This document shows, piece after piece, positions 6,569 through 10,157 of a DNA stretch of 10,157 nucleotides. Under the pieces are notes generated by a model. That model had not been told where the DNA came from and ran no database searches. It saw nothing but the letters and a program-made list of their open reading frames with translations. Numbering within the stretch: the first letter of the stretch is position 1; each line of letters begins with the position of its first letter. The DNA comes from Dokdonella_A sp040002595 (GTDB lineage Bacteria; Pseudomonadota; Gammaproteobacteria; Xanthomonadales; Rhodanobacteraceae). Location: positions 1-10,157 of the forward strand of contig JBDUED010000082.1 in assembly GCA_040002595.1 (NCBI GenBank). The letters are read 5' to 3'. The position numbers and the translations under genes were made by a program.

Positions 6569-7783
6569 GTGGATCTGAAAAGCGGCTATCCGTTCTGGCC
6601 AGTCAAGAACGGACTTCTGAATGATTTTCCTGCGCTGCGCGAAAACATCGACTGCGATGTGCTCGTGATCGGCGCCGGCATCACGGGCGCGCTGGTTGGA
6701 TGGACGCTGCAAAGCGATGGCCTCGACGTGTGCCTGGTCGACCGGCGCGAAGCAGGCTGGGGAAGCACCGCCGCGAGCACCGCCTTGCTGCAATACGAGA
6801 TCGACACCGAAATGCAGGCGCTCGCCGCGCGCTATGGCATTGACGATGCGCTGCTTGCGTACCGATCCTGCGAGCAGGCGATCGGTAGCCTGCAGCGGGC
6901 CGCGCGCAGCATTGGCGATGTCGATTTTCGCAAAATGCGCAGCCTCTACTACGCGAGCCACTGGTATCACGTGAAGCGCCTGCGTCGCGAAGCGGCGCTT
7001 CGATTGCAGCACGGCTTTCGACTGCGCGTGCTTGAGGCAAACGCTGTCAAAGACCGCTTTGGCTTCGATGCTCCGCTCGCCTTGTTGACCGAGGTCGCCG
7101 CGGAGGTCGATCCGTATCGCTTCGCGCAGCGATTGCTCAGCGCAATCCGCCGCGCTGGCGGACGCGTGTACGACCGCAGCACTGTCGCCGATTTCGCGCC
7201 GCGCCGAGGCGGCGTCGCTGTGCGGATGGAAAATGACACATCGGTCCGTTGCCGGCATCTGGTTATTGCGGCGGGCTACGAAAGCCAGAACCATCTCGAA
7301 CAGCGCGTGGCGAAGAATCGCAGTAGCTATGCGTTCGTCACCGAGCCTGTGCCCGAAGGCCTGTCCGCGCTGGCGCATTGCATGGTGTGGGAATCGGCGC
7401 GGCCATACCTGTATCTGCGGCGCACGCGCGACGAGCGCCTGATCGTGGGCGGCGAGGACGATGCCATCGACCTACCGGCGCGGCGCGATGCACGCGTCGT
7501 CGCCAAGTCGGAAAAATTGCTGAAGAAGACACGCGCGCTGTTTCCTTCGCTCACGCTCGATCCCGCATTCGCGTGGGCCGGTACTTTTGCGGAAACCGAA
7601 GACGGGCTGCCGTTTTTTGGCGCGCACCCGCAACATGGCCCGCGTGTGCATTTTGCGATGGCCTATGGCGGCAACGGCATCACCTACAGTGCGATTGGCG
7701 CCGACCTGTTGCGCGATTCGATTGCCGGACGCAAGCACCCGTGCGCGGACCTGTTTTCATTTGCACGGCTCGCTCGCGCCTGA
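6569..7783 (+). CDS. FAD-dependent oxidoreductase, DadA/glycine-oxidase-like (DAO family)
   Basis: 404 residues, usual length for the D-amino-acid oxidase (DAO) fold. Residues 31-61 form the FAD-binding beta-alpha-beta unit: VLVIGAGITG (31-40), with 'VCLVDRRE' closing the second strand and D58 in the ribose-binding position. 'GSTAASTALLQYEID' (65-79) is the conserved segment following it in DadA-like enzymes. 'LVIAAGYES' (231-239) and the C-terminal 'TEDGLPFFGAHP' (343-354) with 'AYGGNGITYSAIGADLL' (365-381) complete the FAD site. The family oxidises C-N bonds of amino acids or amines to imines, with oxygen or a quinone as acceptor; the substrate cannot be assigned. There is no signal peptide, so it is cytosolic or membrane-peripheral. 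Start is GTG 6569 with GAGG at 6561-6564, spacing rather short; no upstream ATG in frame gives a better N-terminus. It ends 11 bases from the convergent pgl gene. Confidence 0.88.
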   Translation: MDLKSGYPFWPVKNGLLNDFPALRENIDCDVLVIGAGITGALVGWTLQSDGLDVCLVDRREAGWGSTAASTALLQYEIDTEMQALAARYGIDDALLAYRSCEQAIGSLQRAARSIGDVDFRKMRSLYYASHWYHVKRLRREAALRLQHGFRLRVLEANAVKDRFGFDAPLALLTEVAAEVDPYRFAQRLLSAIRRAGGRVYDRSTVADFAPRRGGVAVRMENDTSVRCRHLVIAAGYESQNHLEQRVAKNRSSYAFVTEPVPEGLSALAHCMVWESARPYLYLRRTRDERLIVGGEDDAIDLPARRDARVVAKSEKLLKKTRALFPSLTLDPAFAWAGTFAETEDGLPFFGAHPQHGPRVHFAMAYGGNGITYSAIGADLLRDSIAGRKHPCADLFSFARLARA

Positions 7784-7794
7784 ACCCGATCAGC

Positions 7795-8580
7795 TCACGG
7801 GCACCAGAACACTTCCAGCGGCGCACCCGCCTGATCGATGGCAAGACGAATCGGCATATCACCTACATCGCCCGGCGCAAGTGCACGTTCGAACACGGCG
7901 CGCTTTTGCGCGCCACGGATCAGCAGCAACCGCCGCCGCGCCGGCGCAAGTCCAGCAGGCGTGAGGCTGATGCGAAGCGGCCACGCGCCCGCCACCGCGC
8001 ATCCGTGCGCGTCAACCGCGACATACGCCTCATGCGAGTCAAGCGCGGCGTGCAGGTTTGCCGCGCCAGGAAACAGTGACGCGGTATGTCCATCGTCGCC
8101 CATGCCAAGCAGCGCGAGCGCAAGCGTCGCTTGCGCAGGCCAATTTCGTTGCGCCGATCGGCCGCCATCGACGCCGCCAAACGGCCATCCCGCGTTGCTC
8201 GCGGTAACGGCTTGTTGCAGGGTCTGTCCCGAGGCACGCAGTGGAATGAAGATCGACGCCGCTGCGCGATCGCACAGCAAGGTTTCGCGAATCAGCCGCG
8301 CATTGCTGCCGGCGGCGTCGGGCTCGACATCGCGATCATCCACCAGCGATACGACAACGCGCGACCAATCAAGCCCTTCGTGTCCCAGTGCGCGATAAAT
8401 CGGCCCTGGCGTGGTGCCACCCGACAGCAGCAACCAGGTTTCATTGTGTGCGGCAAGCTCTGCGCGCAACGCGGCGGCAATTGCGGCGGTTGACGCAGCG
8501 ATCCAATCCACTTCATCCGCATGGATATTCCAGATAACCCGCCTGGAACGATCGAGAGCGGGTGGCGAATCATCAATCAC
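7795..8580 (-). CDS. pgl: 6-phosphogluconolactonase
   Basis: 261 residues; cytosolic hydrolase converting 6-phosphoglucono-1,5-lactone to 6-phosphogluconate, the second step of the oxidative pentose phosphate and Entner-Doudoroff pathways. The SugarP_isomerase/Pgl family signatures are present: LSGGTTP (52-58), 'SLVDDRDVEPD...SNARLIRETLL' (78-102), GMGDDGHTASLFPG (159-172) with the expected catalytic His165, and 'LRISLTP' (202-208). The second motif reads DDR where most members have DER, a conservative change. Translation starts at GTG (8580-8578): its GTGA overlaps the glk stop, and a strong AGGAG (8592-8588) lies 7 bases upstream. It is the last gene of the bglB-like/glk/pgl operon. Glucose-6-phosphate dehydrogenase, its usual partner, is not in the window. 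Confidence 0.94.
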   Translation of the reverse strand: MIDDSPPALDRSRRVIWNIHADEVDWIAASTAAIAAALRAELAAHNETWLLLSGGTTPGPIYRALGHEGLDWSRVVVSLVDDRDVEPDAAGSNARLIRETLLCDRAAASIFIPLRASGQTLQQAVTASNAGWPFGGVDGGRSAQRNWPAQATLALALLGMGDDGHTASLFPGAANLHAALDSHEAYVAVDAHGCAVAGAWPLRISLTPAGLAPARRRLLLIRGAQKRAVFERALAPGDVGDMPIRLAIDQAGAPLEVFWCP

Positions 8581-9605
8581 GAGGTTTCTCCTACGCGCGT
8601 GGCGGCGTTCGCAAGTGGCGAACGACCGCTGTCGATCACCGCGAAAGCCGCTGCGCCAAGCAGCCCGGCATACGGATGCACGATGGCGACGCTCGGAACC
8701 CGTCCCAACCTTGCCGAGAAACGGCCCTTATCCTCGAAGCGACGCCGAAATCCGCCGCGTGAAAGCCACGGTAGCAGCGGCGGCGTCATGCCGCCTGAAA
8801 TGTACACGCCATCCCACGCCCCCAGCCCGAGCACGCAGTCGCCGGCAAACGCGCCAAGAATTTCGCAAAACAGTTCGACGCTGCGTTCGCACAGCGCATC
8901 GCCGCTGGCGGCGCGGCGGGTGATGTCTTCGGGAGTGCATTTTTCGGCGATCGCACCTGCAATCTCGGCCAGCGCACCGTACAAGTTGACCAAGCCGCTA
9001 CCGCACAACAGACGTTCGTTGGAGACGCGTCCGAAACGTCGCGCAAGGTAGCGCAGGATGTCGATTTCCTCGTCATTTCTCGGTGCAAACGCAACATGCC
9101 CGCCTTCCGTTTCAAGTCCCAACACGTGACCGCCGCGCAACACCAGCGCGCCCACACCGAGGCCGGTGCCCGGACCGAGCACCACCAGCGTGCGCGCTGC
9201 CGAAGCATCGATGCGCACTGCACCGAGAGCACCGATCGATTGCGTATCCGACGTCCCAAGCAAGATCGGGCATAAACTCATCGCTGCAAAATCGTTGACG
9301 AAATGAAGCGAGTCGAATCCAAGATCGGTGCGCACCCGCGCGCACGAAATCGTCCACGGATGATTGGTCATGCGCACTTCATCGGTGTCGACCGGGCCGG
9401 CAAAGGCAAACACACCACGATCGACGCGGAATCCGGTTTCGTGCAGGTAAGCGCGCGCCGCTTCGGTGAAGGTTGCGAAATCCGCCACGCCATAGGCGCA
9501 GATGGTTTCTGGCAGCAACGGTTGCGCGCTCGCCACATCGGCCAGCGCAAAACGCACATGGGTGCCGCCGACGTCGGCTAGCATTACGCGTTCGTCATTT
9601 ACCAT
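8577..9605 (-). CDS. glk: Glucokinase, group A (E. coli Glk-like)
   Basis: 342 residues, close to the roughly 320 of E. coli Glk; ATP-dependent phosphorylation of free glucose to glucose 6-phosphate in the cytosol. Motifs in order: phosphate-binding 'LADVGGTHVRFAL' (9-21), 'MTNHPW' (79-84), 'FVNDFAA' with catalytic Asp105 (102-108), 'LGPGTGLGVG' (143-152), glucose-binding 'GLETEGGHVAFAP' (163-175; E165, E167, H170), 'ERLLCGSGLVNLY' (197-209), and 'VYISGG' near residue 275. There is no CXCGXXGCXE zinc motif, so it is not the ROK type. ATG 9605-9603 has GAGGT (9616-9612) six bases upstream. It lies 21 bases after the beta-glucosidase stop and overlaps pgl by four bases, so the glucose released upstream is phosphorylated by the same transcript's product. 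Confidence 0.96.
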   Translation of the reverse strand: MVNDERVMLADVGGTHVRFALADVASAQPLLPETICAYGVADFATFTEAARAYLHETGFRVDRGVFAFAGPVDTDEVRMTNHPWTISCARVRTDLGFDSLHFVNDFAAMSLCPILLGTSDTQSIGALGAVRIDASAARTLVVLGPGTGLGVGALVLRGGHVLGLETEGGHVAFAPRNDEEIDILRYLARRFGRVSNERLLCGSGLVNLYGALAEIAGAIAEKCTPEDITRRAASGDALCERSVELFCEILGAFAGDCVLGLGAWDGVYISGGMTPPLLPWLSRGGFRRRFEDKGRFSARLGRVPSVAIVHPYAGLLGAAAFAVIDSGRSPLANAATRVGETS

Positions 9606-9626
9606 GATGTGACCTCGCGCATCATG

Positions 9627-10157
9627 TCACTGCGCCAGCGCCCGCCCGTTCGAGGCAACGATCCGGGAATACAGGCGCGCACTCGCTTTGGGCGTGCGCT
9701 TCTGCGTTGCGAAATCGACGTGCACGATGCCGAAGCGCCTCGAAAATCCGAGTGACCATTCCAGATTGTCGAGCAAAGACCACACCATGTAGCCGCGCAC
9801 GTCGCAGCCCTGCGCTATTGCGTCATGCAGCGCACGCAGGTGCTTGCCGAGATAGTCGACACGCAAGGGATCGTCGAGTGTTTCGGCTTCGGCACGCGGT
9901 GGATCATAGAACGCCGAGCCGTTTTCGGTGATGTACACCGGTGGATTTCCGTAGCGATCGCGCAGCCATACGAGCGCGTCAACGAGACCTTGCGCAAAAA
10001 CCTCCCAGCCGGTTTCGCTGTAGGTCGCGTCCTGACGCACAGACGAGGCTTTCACCGGCCACGCGCGTTCGTCGTGCCGCGTCACGCTGCGCGTGTAATA
10101 GTTGAAGCCGAGGAAATCGATCGGCTGACGGATCAGCGCGAAATCCTCATCCGGCCA
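9627..10157 (-). CDS. GH1 beta-glucosidase, C-terminal part (cut by window edge)
   Basis: The frame stays open to the right edge of the window, giving the last 176 residues of a protein that is normally about 440-480 long; the true start lies outside. Glycoside hydrolase family 1 signatures are unmistakable: 'PIDFLGFNYYTRS' (first 24 residues visible), 'YITENGSAFYD' with the catalytic nucleophile Glu encoded at 9926-9924, and the closing 'GYMVWSLLDNLEWSLGF' followed by 'RFGIVHVDF', which form the sugar-binding end of the (beta/alpha)8 barrel. The family retains configuration and releases glucose from cellobiose or other beta-glucosides. The acid/base NEP motif and any signal peptide are beyond the edge, so cellular location cannot be read, though most bacterial relatives are cytosolic. 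It is the first visible gene of an operon running into glk and pgl. Confidence 0.93.
   Translation of the reverse strand, partial: WPDEDFALIRQPIDFLGFNYYTRSVTRHDERAWPVKASSVRQDATYSETGWEVFAQGLVDALVWLRDRYGNPPVYITENGSAFYDPPRAEAETLDDPLRVDYLGKHLRALHDAIAQGCDVRGYMVWSLLDNLEWSLGFSRRFGIVHVDFATQKRTPKASARLYSRIVASNGRALAQ

Noticed and set aside
7784..7800. Possible bidirectional terminator between the convergent oxidoreductase and pgl genes
   Set aside because: Only a 4-bp CCCG/CGGG pairing around a 9-base loop with no T-run on either strand; too weak to call.
7378..8079. 233-codon plus-strand frame spanning the end of the oxidoreductase and pgl
   Set aside because: Overlaps two confidently assigned genes and gives Arg-rich low-complexity sequence with no family resemblance.
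10083..10085. GTG as the start of a short 152-residue protein at the right edge
   Set aside because: The frame continues upstream to the edge with GH1 sequence (DFLGFNYYTRS), so this GTG is an internal Val codon of a truncated gene.

Overview
The window is a GC-rich (about 60% by eye), densely coding stretch of bacterial chromosome devoted to uptake and breakdown of a glucose-containing oligosaccharide. Gene content and style (group A glucokinase with 6-phosphogluconolactonase behind a GH1 beta-glucosidase, next to a binding-protein-dependent sugar importer) fit a gammaproteobacterium of the Xanthomonadales/Rhodanobacteraceae type. That assignment is inference from gene content. No rRNA, tRNA, mobile element or CRISPR is visible.

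Plus strand, 3-6417: one apparent operon. It starts with the last 32 codons of an upstream gene, followed by a sugar-binding lipoprotein, two membrane permeases of the MalF/MalG class, and a 1062-residue exported protein. That protein has two N-terminal beta-sandwich modules (the second discoidin-like) and a C-terminal region resembling six-hairpin (alpha/alpha)6 glycosidases. Nearly every junction is a 4-base ATGA stop/start overlap. The one apparent exception, the 97-base gap between binding protein and first permease, holds a 34-codon open frame that itself joins both neighbours by ATGA overlaps. The same gap can also fold into two mutually exclusive hairpins. No ABC ATPase gene is present.

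Plus strand, 6569-7783: after a 151-base gap comes a GTG-started FAD-dependent amine/amino-acid oxidase-type oxidoreductase with no obvious link to sugar uptake.

Minus strand, 10157-7795: a convergent operon reading GH1 beta-glucosidase (cut by the window edge), then glucokinase, then 6-phosphogluconolactonase. It would release glucose from beta-glucosides, phosphorylate it and pass it to the oxidative pentose phosphate or Entner-Doudoroff route.

Taken together, the inferred flow is: exported glycosidase trims a glycan or oligosaccharide in the periplasm or outside; binding protein and permeases import the product; GH1 enzyme releases glucose; Glk and Pgl feed central metabolism. A beta-linked glucan fragment is the most economical substrate guess, but nothing in the sequence fixes the linkage. 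The most interesting unknowns are the 1062-residue protein and the small frame with alternative hairpins at 1435-1539.
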